From Aculops lycopersici (Eukaryota; Arthropoda; Arachnida; Trombidiformes; Eriophyidae), in the NCBI GenBank assembly GCA_015350385.1, contig WNKI01000002.1, forward strand, positions 2,072,418 to 2,136,417: 64,000 nucleotides of DNA, in the 5' to 3' direction. Below, piece after piece: positions 49,818 to 59,390 of this stretch. The translations under genes were made by a program, and so were the position numbers. Below the pieces are notes generated by a model. That model was not told where the DNA came from and ran no database searches. It saw nothing but the letters and a program-made list of their open reading frames with translations. The stretch's first letter is position 1; each line of letters begins with the position of its first letter.

Positions 49818-51575
49818 ATGGAATCTACGAAGGCTGAGACCATCGAGATTAGCGGTTCCGACCAAACTGCACAATATGACCTGGACAAAAGTGAGAGTCT
49901 TCCATCCGGTCAGACCAAGAGATCTCAAGAATACACATCAGAAAATTTCAAGTTGGAGATAACCAATCTGCCAAACAAGGTTGAATATTATCAAGTTAAA
50001 TTATTACTTGAACAAAAGGCGAAGGTTAATTTTCGTAAGATACGAATGGGTCGTGGCAAGGCGTTTGTTGCATTCCGTTCGGCAGAGGAGAGGGATGCCG
50101 CAATCGTCAAAATCAATGATTGTGAATTCAAGGGTCGACCATTGAAAGCTGAAACGGCATCACCACGTTTCGATCCATTTGCCAAGAGACAGAAAACGGA
50201 TGAGGCCGAATCGAGTGAGAAAAACCTGGAGGAAAAGGGGGAAGCATTCAAGGAACCTCCGACGGAGGCTGACATAAATTCTCAAGTATGTCCGATGTGG
50301 GATAAAGATTATGATCATCAGATTCGCTATAAATCAACCTCATTGAGGGCAATCCTTAAGTTAAGCAAACAATTGATCAAACTCTGTCCAACTCTTAGGA
50401 GAGATCATCCTAAACTATTTGAATGGACTCAAAAGAATGCTCAAATTTGTTGCCAATTTGATGGAGTCGAGCCTTCACCAGTTTTGAATGGATATCGAAA
50501 CAAATGTGAATTCAATGTTGGCCCTGATGGGACGATTGGCTTCCGAGTTGGTCGATACAAAGACGGCTCGGAGAGCGTTTACAAAGTGCCAGCCAACTGT
50601 CCAATAGTAAGCAAGAAAATGTTTGAGATTATCGGTAAACTACAATGTTATTTGAAGGATCAGACTAAAACTAAGTTGAAAGGCTTTAGTAACGCGACCC
50701 ACGAGGGTCATGTTAGACAAGTTACGCTGAGAACTAATCGTGACGGAGAGGTTTTGGTCATAATCGATATGCACCCTCAAGATCTTTCCCCCACCGACGA
50801 GGAGTTCGAAATCAAGGCCATAGTCACAGAATTGACAAAGGACGATAAAATCATAGGTATATTCTTCAATCTATCAGAGAGGGGCCATTTATCAAATGCC
50901 CAGAAAACCCTCAAGCTGGCTTATGGTAAAGATCATATTGTGGAGTACCTAGAGGTTGAACCAGAAAAGCCTCTCAGGTTCCATATTGGCCCCACTTCTT
51001 TCTTTCAGATAAATACCAAGGCTGCAGAGCTACTTTACAGGTCGGTAATAAATGTAGCTAAGCTTGGACCCAAGAGTCTAGTCTTAGACGTGGGATGTGG
51101 TACGGGCACGATTGGAATTTCTTTAGCTCAGCAAGTTAGTTATGTTATCGGTATTGAGATCGTTGCTCAAGCTGTAGAGGATGCCAAGATGAACGCCAAA
51201 GAGAACAATATTACAAATATTACATTCCTGAATGGCAAAGCTGAAGATCTTATTCAAGAGTCTATTAAGATTCTAAATGCCAAATTAACCGAACATGATG
51301 GTCAGGGTGAGATTGTTGCGATTGTTGACCCACCACGTCAAGGATTCAACAATTCGTTCATCAAAACAATACGTGCTTCAAACATCAAGAAGATAATTTA
51401 CATAGCATGTGATCCCAAGTCCAATACAAATTTAGTTACGCTATGTAGGCCTCCCTCTAAAGCGTACCAAGGAAAACCGTTTGTACCCGTGAGAGCCAAA
51501 GGCTTCGATCTGTTCCCACACACTAAATTTTGCGAGCTACTCATGGTCTATGAAAGGCTCGACGAGGATAGTTAG
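49818..51575 (+). CDS. TRMT2A: tRNA uracil-C5 methyltransferase TRMT2A
   Basis: This enzyme methylates C5 of uridine-54 in the T loop of cytosolic tRNAs, using SAM. The 585-residue protein starts with an RNA-recognition domain (about 45-115: LEITNLPNKVEYYQVKLLLE, then GKAFVAFRSAEERDAAI). The catalytic region has NGYRNKCEFNVG near 225 and the TrmA-type FQINTKAAELLYRSV before the SAM motif VLDVGCGTGTIGISLA near 424. The active-site blocks are VDPPRQGF near 504 and IACDPKSNTNL near 530, whose Cys attacks uracil. The C-terminal KGFDLFPHTKFCELLMVYER is the family ending. One exon, divergent from PRPF18. The stop is only 95 bp before the next ATG on the same strand. Confidence 0.94.
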   Translation: MESTKAETIEISGSDQTAQYDLDKSESLPSGQTKRSQEYTSENFKLEITNLPNKVEYYQVKLLLEQKAKVNFRKIRMGRGKAFVAFRSAEERDAAIVKINDCEFKGRPLKAETASPRFDPFAKRQKTDEAESSEKNLEEKGEAFKEPPTEADINSQVCPMWDKDYDHQIRYKSTSLRAILKLSKQLIKLCPTLRRDHPKLFEWTQKNAQICCQFDGVEPSPVLNGYRNKCEFNVGPDGTIGFRVGRYKDGSESVYKVPANCPIVSKKMFEIIGKLQCYLKDQTKTKLKGFSNATHEGHVRQVTLRTNRDGEVLVIIDMHPQDLSPTDEEFEIKAIVTELTKDDKIIGIFFNLSERGHLSNAQKTLKLAYGKDHIVEYLEVEPEKPLRFHIGPTSFFQINTKAAELLYRSVINVAKLGPKSLVLDVGCGTGTIGISLAQQVSYVIGIEIVAQAVEDAKMNAKENNITNITFLNGKAEDLIQESIKILNAKLTEHDGQGEIVAIVDPPRQGFNNSFIKTIRASNIKKIIYIACDPKSNTNLVTLCRPPSKAYQGKPFVPVRAKGFDLFPHTKFCELLMVYERLDEDS

Positions 51576-51670
51576 CTCAGAGCAGCGGATCTGCCACTAT
51601 GCGCTAATTCGGCGACCTAGCGCTTTTGAGTATCATTTACCCTTCATATCAAATTGGATAGATTTCGAAT

Positions 51671-52681
51671 ATGGATTACCAGAAAAGAGGAGTCCGAGTT
51701 GAACTCGATTATATGTTTTTAGTTATCACCCTCATGATAAGTTCAAGTTTAGCTCAATCAGATCGAACAAACAAAAACACTGACAAAATTGATAACCACA
51801 TAAGATATTTCGCGCCTGTATCTTTCAACGATATTATTTTCAACAACAGAACCTTTGAACCAACCACACAGGACATTCTAGTTCTCCTTCATATCCAGAA
51901 GACTGGAGGTACAACATTTGAGCGTCACCTCGTTCAAGATTTAGACATCGGGACGAGGTGTATTTGCAAAGAAAAACGGAAATGTGCCTGCCCGAGACCG
52001 AACTCATCCTCCCGACCGAAGACCATTGTGGATAGTACATGGCTGATATCGAGATTTTCTACCGGATGGATATGCAGCCTTCATCCAGATTGGTGGCAGT
52101 TGAGCTCCTGTATTAGAAATTTGGGGGGTGTCTTTATGATCTCCATGTTGAGAGACCCGCTCCATAGATTTGTATCCGAATTTAGACACGTCCGTCGGGG
52201 TGCAACCTGGAAAGCTTCCAAAAGCCATTGTTCACTTTATGATACCCAAATATGCTACCATGGTCGTGACGACTGGGCTAATGTTAGTCTTGAAGAGTTC
52301 ATAGACTGCCCTAACAATATGGCAATCAATAGACAAACTAGGATGCTGGCCGACCGTGAATTTGTTGGTTGCGAAAAGTCACCCAATAATGATCAGCTTA
52401 TGTTGGATAGTGCGATTAGAAATTTAAATAAGCTGGCTTACTTTGGTCTTTGCGAAAAACAGAGAGTCTCTCAGAGTTTATTCGAGAAGACCCTCAACTT
52501 TAAGTTTAACCAAAACTTTGAACAATCTGACGACAACAAAACATCACTCTTCATACGAGACCTACCTCAGGAGACCGTAGAAAAGATCCTTAAGTTAAAC
52601 CATCTCGACATCAGACTATATGGTTATGCCTCAGACTTAGTCAGGCATAGATGCGAAATGCTCGGCATTGAAGATTGCTGA
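51671..52681 (+). CDS. HS6ST: heparan-sulfate 6-O-sulfotransferase
   Basis: This Golgi type II membrane enzyme transfers sulfate from PAPS to C6 of glucosamine in heparan sulfate, shaping growth-factor signalling. It has 336 residues (vertebrate enzymes 400 or more). A short cytoplasmic tail precedes a hydrophobic anchor at about 16-28 (MFLVITLMISSSLA). The PAPS 5'-phosphosulfate loop HIQKTGGTTFERHLV lies near 74. The Cys-rich region CICKEKRKCACPRP and STGWICSLHPDWWQLSSC follow. The 3'-phosphate site MLRDPLHRFVSEFRHVRRGA is near 158, then TRMLADREFVGC and a C-terminal YGLC-like FGLCEKQRVSQSLFEKT. The gene begins 95 bp after TRMT2A on the same strand, without a poly(A) signal in between. ATTAAA lies shortly after its stop. 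Confidence 0.92.
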   Translation: MDYQKRGVRVELDYMFLVITLMISSSLAQSDRTNKNTDKIDNHIRYFAPVSFNDIIFNNRTFEPTTQDILVLLHIQKTGGTTFERHLVQDLDIGTRCICKEKRKCACPRPNSSSRPKTIVDSTWLISRFSTGWICSLHPDWWQLSSCIRNLGGVFMISMLRDPLHRFVSEFRHVRRGATWKASKSHCSLYDTQICYHGRDDWANVSLEEFIDCPNNMAINRQTRMLADREFVGCEKSPNNDQLMLDSAIRNLNKLAYFGLCEKQRVSQSLFEKTLNFKFNQNFEQSDDNKTSLFIRDLPQETVEKILKLNHLDIRLYGYASDLVRHRCEMLGIEDC

Positions 52682-53088
52682 CATTCAACGTTTATATTAA
52701 ATTAAAGTAAAAGTTTATTGTTCTTTTATGAGTTTGTTATTAGATTTGAATGTGATATTAATTCAAGATATATTACAATATCAGTTGTGTGTTCTTTGAT
52801 GGTGTCTATGATGTGATTTAATTTTTGTTCATGATGGATTTCCAATGGACTATCCAGGTCTAAATGGTGCCATAAATGTTGATATGATCGATAGAATTGA
52901 CCGGATGATCAGAGAACTCTCGGAGTTCTTTTCGCCTAAGCCCAAATGCAACGAGCCAATCTATCATCCTGATTGAGATAAACGGTCATATATATGAATA
53001 TCCATTTCTCTATAGATCTTTGTTTGCTTGTTTATGTACAGTCAATCTAGAGCATGATCTGAGCTCCAGGTCAATCTAGATCATTAAA
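52682..53088. other. convergent 3' regions of HS6ST and TDP-43
   Basis: A 407 bp AT-rich stretch between convergent genes. Nothing beyond the expected 3' UTRs is seen. Confidence 0.4.
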
Positions 53089-54828
53089 TCACTTCCAGAC
53101 AGAGCCGTAGGAGCCGCGAGAAAAGTTGGCCCCATGACTTGAGTATGATGATTGATTTGGGTAAGTACTATGATTCTGGTTTGGGGTCATAACTGGTGGC
53201 GGTTGTTGCTGTTGCACCTTGTAATACTGTCCTCCGTTTACACTAGCTGCCGCAGCTTGACCATAGCCACTAGCAGCGCCGGCGAAACCACTATAGTCGC
53301 CGTGATTCGCGTAGCTTGCCGGATCTAGGGTGCCACCCGGGCCTGAGGTTCCATAGGAAGGCATCTGGTAATACGTGGATTGTGGGTGCATCTTTCGACT
53401 GTTCGAGTAAACGCCAGCACCATACTGAGCGGTGCCAGCACTGTTCTTATTGTGAAAATGATGGGATGCTTGATGAGTGCCATAATTACTATTAAATGGG
53501 TGAATATTATTGTTAGCCGTTCCACCTCCATATCCGGAACCATATGCATTCACACTATTTTGTGGGCCGGCTCCGCTGAAAGCACCGCCACCTCCCGAAC
53601 CTCCGCCACCGCCGCCGCCGCCATAATTATTCGGTGGATTGTCGCGAGGTATGGCTTCGCTTATCTGAACAGGTGCTCCTTTTATAACATGCTTATGCTT
53701 GAAGATTGACTGTGCCATATCCGATGTTCCGAAGGTAACGAATGCAAAATTTCTAAATGGCTTCGGGATGAAGACGTCAGTTAGAGTTCCATATTCGGAG
53801 AAGTGATTCCTAAGATCATCGGTCGTTATATTGTCTGGTAATCGGCCTACAAATATCTTTCTACTTAATTGTGCAGCTTTAGTCTGTTCAGCCTCAGCCT
53901 TGGACAATGGGACTCGGACATCGCAATACCTCCCGTCGATAAAATGCCTCATTGATAAAAGCTTGTTCTGTATGCTTGATTTTGCAAATCTTACAAAACC
54001 AAATCCTCGCGACTTGCCACTCTTGGGATCTGTTTTAACTTGCACCATTACGACCTCGCCATATTGCTCGAAGTAACTCTTCATCGTATCCTCTGTCGTC
54101 GTCCATGGTAGACCGAGAACCACCAAATCAGAGCCGCCGTCACCCATTGGCTTTTCGTTGTCCGTTCTGGCCACCTTTCTACCTCCACTCTCATCGCCAT
54201 CTTCAATCTTCCTCTTAGAGCCTCGATTACATACACAAATGTAATTCTTAACCGACGACCATCCATCCAGCGGTTCAATAAACTTTCCGTCTGCTAACTT
54301 AACACCTCTGAGGGTGTTTGTTTCTGAATGTCTGTATTTGAGACCAGTGGCATCAGGAAAAAGCGATGTCAATGAGGTTAATAATAGGCTATTGTCGTCC
54401 TCGAGCTCGAGTTCTATGCTCTCAGCTCCGTCGACTTCAGATTCTAAAACTGTGATAACACCAACTGCCTTATTGGTCGATGCTTTGCCAGAAGCTTGAT
54501 TGTTGTCATTATTAGAGGTCATCTTACTAACTCGATTATTAGTAGAACTATCGCGACTTACATCGCCATCATCATCTTCATCCTCTTCGGAGCCACCTTG
54601 ATGTTCATCTTCAATGGGCGTCTGGGTGCCTGATTCTAGACCAGGCATATCTGAGGCATCATATTTGACATGAAATTCAATTCTTTCTGGATCTGGTCTT
54701 CTCTGTTGCTCCCTACTGTTTGGTGGATCTTGCTTCACTGTAGACTCTTGAGGTTCTTGCTCAATCTCATCGGCTTCTGGATGATGATCAACATCATTTT
54801 GTTCGCTGGAATTATTATTTGTGTCCAT
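53089..54828 (-). CDS. TARDBP: TAR DNA-binding protein 43 (TDP-43)
   Basis: This nuclear RNA-binding protein regulates splicing and mRNA stability. The 579 residues (human 414) start with an acidic, Asn-rich extension of about 120 residues not found in vertebrates. The oligomerisation domain follows (about 125-200: LEDDNSLLLTSLTSLFPDATGLKYRHS in two blocks, then RGVKLADGKFIEP). RRM1 carries VVLGLPWTTTEDTMKSYFEQ and GFGFVRF. RRM2 carries KIFVGRLPDNITTDDLRNHF and NFAFVTFG. The C-terminal 190 residues are Gly/Asn/Ser/Tyr/Gln-rich, with eight Gly in a row near 400. I do not see the short conserved Ala/Met-rich helix found in this tail in vertebrates. One exon. The tail would be expected to phase-separate. 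Confidence 0.94.
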   Translation of the reverse strand: MDTNNNSSEQNDVDHHPEADEIEQEPQESTVKQDPPNSREQQRRPDPERIEFHVKYDASDMPGLESGTQTPIEDEHQGGSEEDEDDDGDVSRDSSTNNRVSKMTSNNDNNQASGKASTNKAVGVITVLESEVDGAESIELELEDDNSLLLTSLTSLFPDATGLKYRHSETNTLRGVKLADGKFIEPLDGWSSVKNYICVCNRGSKRKIEDGDESGGRKVARTDNEKPMGDGGSDLVVLGLPWTTTEDTMKSYFEQYGEVVMVQVKTDPKSGKSRGFGFVRFAKSSIQNKLLSMRHFIDGRYCDVRVPLSKAEAEQTKAAQLSRKIFVGRLPDNITTDDLRNHFSEYGTLTDVFIPKPFRNFAFVTFGTSDMAQSIFKHKHVIKGAPVQISEAIPRDNPPNNYGGGGGGGGSGGGGAFSGAGPQNSVNAYGSGYGGGTANNNIHPFNSNYGTHQASHHFHNKNSAGTAQYGAGVYSNSRKMHPQSTYYQMPSYGTSGPGGTLDPASYANHGDYSGFAGAASGYGQAAAASVNGGQYYKVQQQQPPPVMTPNQNHSTYPNQSSYSSHGANFSRGSYGSVWK

Positions 54829-56438
54829 CTTTCTTCCTGAATCGAATGACCACTTTCTTTATATGAACTTACAATCCGACTTGTGGTTTTCTTTAAAACG
54901 AATAAGTAAATTCTTTACAGTTATCCCACTTATCAAACACGTTGGATCCAAGCCGATTCCACACAACCTCTATGGCTTCAAGATTATGTTGTAGGTTTTT
55001 TAATTCGCATTCAATGAATGAGTCCGAAGTTACTTCAGTCTAGATCGGCAAGTTAACAGTTATCTCCTTGACACATGTAATGCTCGTTAATCAACGTCAC
55101 TCTAACTAGCGAACAAAGATTTTGCAACTGACACAATCGTGTTGAAGCTTGCTATCAATATTGTTACGTTATGATAGGGTTTGAAGAATCTAGGGCTTGT
55201 TTCATGCAGAACGAGTTTGTTAATTTGTAAGATCTATCTATTGTTCGATTTGATATCGTCAAGATTCTCAATCGTTATCTTCCAATCGTCTTAACTATTC
55301 TTCTTGTTGTTGTTGTTGATTAGGTTATGCGAGTGAGAGGTTGAGATTGCATTTGCAATAAGTGTGAAAATTTCTTCGTCAATTGAACGATTTAGTATAT
55401 TTTTCTTGTATATCAGTCGAGTAATTTGTTTGTTTATGATGTTAATGATTGAGTTAGAATTCAATATGATGCAACTTCGATGCTCGAAAGTGAGTGGACA
55501 ATATTTCTGAGCTACAAGATGGTCAGAAGGATCAGAGTTGTGGTTTTTGATACTATATTAGTGACACAAAACAGTGAGTTTAGAATTAGTAGGCTCTAAT
55601 TGTTGTATCATGAATATCATGAATTTTTTTCTCAATAAGCTTGCAGCTATTTATGATGTTTTTGTTGTTGTTAAAAGAGCAATGGGTTAAATCTTGCAAA
55701 GATTGAGAGCTGGCTTATCATTCGTAATGTTGATTTACAAAATAATCCCTGACTATGATCATCATTACAATATATTTATCACTCATCTTGCGTTGATAGT
55801 AGTAGTGGTAGCCGTGGTCGTCGTCCCGTTCTCCTTATTTCTCGGCGAGTTTGTATAGTGGGCTAGAGTGTGTGTCTCTCAGCGTTAGCGTATGCACCAT
55901 CGTTCAGTGGCCGTAGAGATTCGTAGTCGCCATCACCGCTGCTTCTGCAGCTTGTGTCCGTCGGTCGTCTCCATTCTTCTCGCATTGTCAGTCACAAAAA
56001 CACACTAAAGCGGCCGCCGCTTTTGCAGCGGCAGCCTGTGATGCTCCTGCCGTCCGCTTAACACAACGGCCAGCGAGCGGGCGAATCAATGGACTACAGT
56101 GTGTCCATTAAATGCATACCATGACGGTGGCGCCCCTGGCGACGCTTTTGGTACTAAACCAGCAGCAAATGAGAGCTGTGGTGGCGCACGCGGGCCACCG
56201 ATGCTCGACTGACCGACAGGCCAATCAGACTAACCCACTCAGGCCCGATTTTTTCGCTAGCACCATTGGGGTCTGCCTGACCGCATCTATGGGATCAGCA
56301 AGGGCGTGACCGCGCAGCGCCGAATTCCCTAATCTGAGCTGTGTTGAGCGAGCGAGCTGTGGAGCTGAAAAAAACGCGTTTTCCCCCTTTTTTTCCCTTC
56401 TTCACGGAATGCATTTTAAGGACAAACTGTAGCCAGAC
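54829..56438. other. intergenic stretch upstream of TDP-43
   Basis: A 1.6 kb stretch: AT-rich near TDP-43 (54829-55760), then GC-rich near the asp-like gene 3' end (55800-56340). The open frame at 56112-56309 plus is unsupported. No tRNA-like cloverleaf or repeat was recognised. Confidence 0.4.
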
Positions 56439-58436
56439 TTATTGGCCGCAGACGGTGGCGCCATTGCTGTCGGCGGCCATTCTGTTGATGATAGCTAGAC
56501 GTTCTGATTGCAACCTCAACAGTTCAGCTAGGTCCCGTTTTGCCCTAATCATCCTGAAATAAGATTGAACTTTTATGAGGGCCAAACGTTCTGAACGTAA
56601 CTTCACTAGTTGTCTCTTTGCTAGATACATACGGAAATATGACTGGATTTTGATAGCTGCCGCCTGTCTCGATTTGAGTCCCGCTAACTCGCGTTTCGCA
56701 ATCATCATCCTGAAGTAAGATTGGATCTTAATGAGAGCTATCCGTTCCCGTCTCAACTTTTCGAGCTGTCGCCTCGCTAGGTACATCCGGCCATATGATT
56801 GCAACTTGATAGCAGCCAATTGTCTTGTTCTAAGTCTCGCCAACTCGCGCTTAGCACTCAACATCCTGAAATAAGACTGGATCTTGACCAGCGCCGCATG
56901 TTTCAATCGCAACTCTGCAAGCTGTCTTTTCGCTAGATGCATACGGAAATACGACTGAATTTTGATGGCCGCCACTTGTCTAGATTTAAGTAATGATAAT
57001 TTGCGTTTGGCAATCATCATCCTACAATAGGACTGAATCTTGATGAGTGCAAGACGTTCTAATCTTAACTTCACTAGTTGTCTTTTCGCTAGGTACATCC
57101 GGCCATATGATTGCAACTTGATAGCAGCCAATTGTCTTGTTCTAAGTCTCGCCAACTCGCGCTTAGCACTCAACATCCTGAAATAAGACTGGATCTTGAC
57201 CAGCGCCGAATGTTTCAATCGCAACTCTGCAAGCTGTCTTTTCGCTAGATGCATACGGAAATACGACTGAATTTTGATGGCGGCCACTTGTCTAGCTCTG
57301 AGGATTGATAATTGACGTTTGGCAATCATCATCCTACAATAGGATTGAATCTTGATGAGTGCAAGACGTTCTAATCGTAACTTCACTAGTTGTCTTTTCG
57401 CTAGGTACATTCGAAAATATGATTGCAACTTAATGGCCGCCAACTTTTCCAATCTTAGTCTTTCCAGCTGTCGTTTGGCCAGTATCATTCTAAAGTAAGA
57501 TTGGATACGTGTTGCGTATTCACCATCACGGTGAGCTAACATTTTTCTCACGAATAGAGCCGAGTCTCGTCTTTGTGAGGGTTCCACCAGGCGAGCCAGT
57601 GGTTTTCTTGGACTCTTGGTGGGTCGCCTCTTTGCAGAGTCTCTATTGACTGCTATGGGACTGAATACTATGTGAGTCTTTTCTGGATTTGCAATAGCTC
57701 TCCGAGAGTTTCGCAACTTGGTTGGACTTATGCGAGATATTAAGGTTCTTCGAGCGAATCTTGGAATAGAGCTACCTGGTTTCCGTGCTGGCACCTCGGG
57801 CTTGGGTCTGACAGCAGATCCAATTATTACAATCCTTCGAGGCATTCGATTGATATCCTGAAATGTGATTGATTCTCGACAGCTACCAACAGATTTGGGT
57901 GTCCATGATAAAGTTACGTGTATGAGTGTCTTGGGTGCTAGTAGGAACTCGGTTGCGTCAATAACAAAGCCTTTATCAGCTTTTGGAAATGAGCGAACAT
58001 AAACTTGTTGTTGTATCTCCATCTTGTTCCGGATGACAAAATTCTTCACACTTGTTTGATTGATTTCAATCTGACCAAAATCCAGTGTTGGCTGCTGACT
58101 AAATGGAACTAAATCGAGTATTGGTATCTCCGTATCCATTTCTTGCCATTTCTTGAGTCTCAGTTTCTCTTGTTGCTGCTGCTTGTATAACTGAGTTTGT
58201 TCTTGTTGTGATACTTGTTGCTGGAGTTGAAGTTTAGTGAAAGTTTGCTGCTGCTGTTGCTTGTTCAATATTTTACTGGATGGGGTCTTGGGTATTGGAT
58301 CACTAATGGGTTTCGAGGCATGACTAATATTATCTTCCATTACCAAGTTTTTCAAAGGTCGCGATGGCAAACCAGACGGACGGTGCGAGATACGCTGCAT
58401 GGCTCGAGGGCCTTGGTTTTCTAGTTTGATTGGCAT
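56439..58436 (-). CDS. asp: abnormal-spindle (ASPM)-like protein, ASH domain plus IQ repeats only
   Basis: ASPM/Asp organises spindle poles by binding microtubule minus ends and calmodulin. The 665-residue protein begins with a Gln-rich segment (about 55-95). An ASH-type domain follows (about 103-215: LDLVPFSQQPTLDFGQIEIN, SVKNFVIRNKMEI, SWTPKSVGSCRESITFQD). A basic linker (SPTKLRNSRRAIANP, RRPTKSPRKPLARL) comes next. From about 310 to the end are thirteen IQ-type repeats with a strict 26-residue period and consensus IQSYFRMxLAKRQLxxLR, very like the IQSYYRM repeats of ASPM. The calponin-homology domains and the C-terminal helical repeats of ASPM are absent, and no other frame nearby encodes them. 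Its head-to-head neighbour is the Aurora-type kinase gene. Confidence 0.75.
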   Translation of the reverse strand: MPIKLENQGPRAMQRISHRPSGLPSRPLKNLVMEDNISHASKPISDPIPKTPSSKILNKQQQQQTFTKLQLQQQVSQQEQTQLYKQQQQEKLRLKKWQEMDTEIPILDLVPFSQQPTLDFGQIEINQTSVKNFVIRNKMEIQQQVYVRSFPKADKGFVIDATEFLLAPKTLIHVTLSWTPKSVGSCRESITFQDINRMPRRIVIIGSAVRPKPEVPARKPGSSIPRFARRTLISRISPTKLRNSRRAIANPEKTHIVFSPIAVNRDSAKRRPTKSPRKPLARLVEPSQRRDSALFVRKMLAHRDGEYATRIQSYFRMILAKRQLERLRLEKLAAIKLQSYFRMYLAKRQLVKLRLERLALIKIQSYCRMMIAKRQLSILRARQVAAIKIQSYFRMHLAKRQLAELRLKHSALVKIQSYFRMLSAKRELARLRTRQLAAIKLQSYGRMYLAKRQLVKLRLERLALIKIQSYCRMMIAKRKLSLLKSRQVAAIKIQSYFRMHLAKRQLAELRLKHAALVKIQSYFRMLSAKRELARLRTRQLAAIKLQSYGRMYLARRQLEKLRRERIALIKIQSYFRMMIAKRELAGLKSRQAAAIKIQSYFRMYLAKRQLVKLRSERLALIKVQSYFRMIRAKRDLAELLRLQSERLAIINRMAADSNGATVCGQ
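56480..57508 (-). repeat. tandem 78-bp IQ repeat array with a 312-bp higher-order duplication
   Basis: Thirteen coding repeats of 78 bp. A block at about 56765-56975 recurs at about 57077-57287 with a shift of exactly 312 bp (four units) and only a few differences. This points to a recent unequal crossover or tandem duplication. Confidence 0.85.
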
Positions 58437-58592
58437 CTTGAGGTTTGAGCGACTTGTTCAAAAATTAACCTTCCTCTTCAAATATCGAGTTTGGTTATAT
58501 TTAGTATTCGTCAGAATATTTATCGAGTTTTTGGTCATTAAAAATGTAAATAGATTGGTATAGGGATGATATTCTTTAAAACTGACACCTAG

Positions 58593-59172
58593 AAACGGTT
58601 GTCGGTGTTGATGTTGTTGTTCCCTCGCATTGGCCGTTTGAGTTAGTGGCGCTCTGACCGCTGCCGTCGCTCATCCTGTTCGGCCAAGTGTTGCGCTAGT
58701 GCTCGTGTTTTTGGGCCTGTAGGTAACACGAGGCGCAACCGGTGCTGCAGTCAGGGTCGTTGCTGGCGCAACACATAAAGCCAAGGGAAAGGCGCCAACC
58801 AGAGGACTAGAGGCCAGCGTTTCTTGCTCAAACTTGGCCCAAGTTTTGTTGCTTTCTTGTTCAAGGAAAAGGCCAAATCTTTTGTCCAAAAACAAGGAAA
58901 TTTAATGCAGGATTTTTCATGGACAACTTTTCTTTTACCCGATTTTTTGGACCTATCCAACCACAAGGAGCGAATTGGGGGTGTTCGACGGGAAAACTAA
59001 TATCTCTCATAGGGTACTGCACCTTTTTTAGAGCACACCAGGTGGCGCTGTTTTGGGCCAAAGTGGCCAATTTTGTTATTTTGGTCGAAAAAGTTGTTAG
59101 AAACGCTGGTCTCTACAGAGGACTCAAACGGTCACTCGTGTGCGCGATACCAACAACATCAACAACCGTTTT
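58593..59172. repeat. outer imperfect inverted repeat surrounding a hAT MITE
   Basis: The left arm 58593-58643 and right arm 59122-59172 are imperfect reverse complements. AAACGGTTGT, TGATGTTGTTG and CCGTTTGAGT each pair exactly with the other arm. The arms may be the ends of an older element. The 308-bp MITE sits at the inner edge of the right arm. Confidence 0.55.
58808..59115. mobile_element. non-autonomous hAT-type MITE, 308 bp
   Basis: The ends are inverted: left TAGAGGCCAGCGTTTCT, right complement TAGAGACCAGCGTTTCT, one mismatch in 17. The element is flanked by a perfect 8-bp direct duplication, CAGAGGAC (58800-58807 and 59116-59123). Eight-bp duplications and TAGAG/CAGAG-type ends are hallmarks of hAT transposons. 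No transposase frame lies inside. It is in the upstream region shared by the asp-like and Aurora genes. Confidence 0.85.
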
Positions 59173-59390
59173 TGGGTTTCCTTTAATCTTCTCGGCTACA
59201 TATTGTCTCATCATTATCTTCGTCATCCTCGTTGCCATCACCACTACTAATGAGAACAAATTCATTCCATTTATATAATCATACTTCATTCAACTTCTTT
59301 ATTGTACTCTCCAATCAAGGACGAGAAAATCGGACGCAAAGTTTCAATTATCAATAGTTTTAATAGACATACCTAAAGAAACCTAATTCA

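Noticed and set aside
55800..56340. GC-rich stretch considered as an RNA gene
   Set aside because: No cloverleaf, A/B box pair or known snRNA/rRNA sequence could be recognised by eye.
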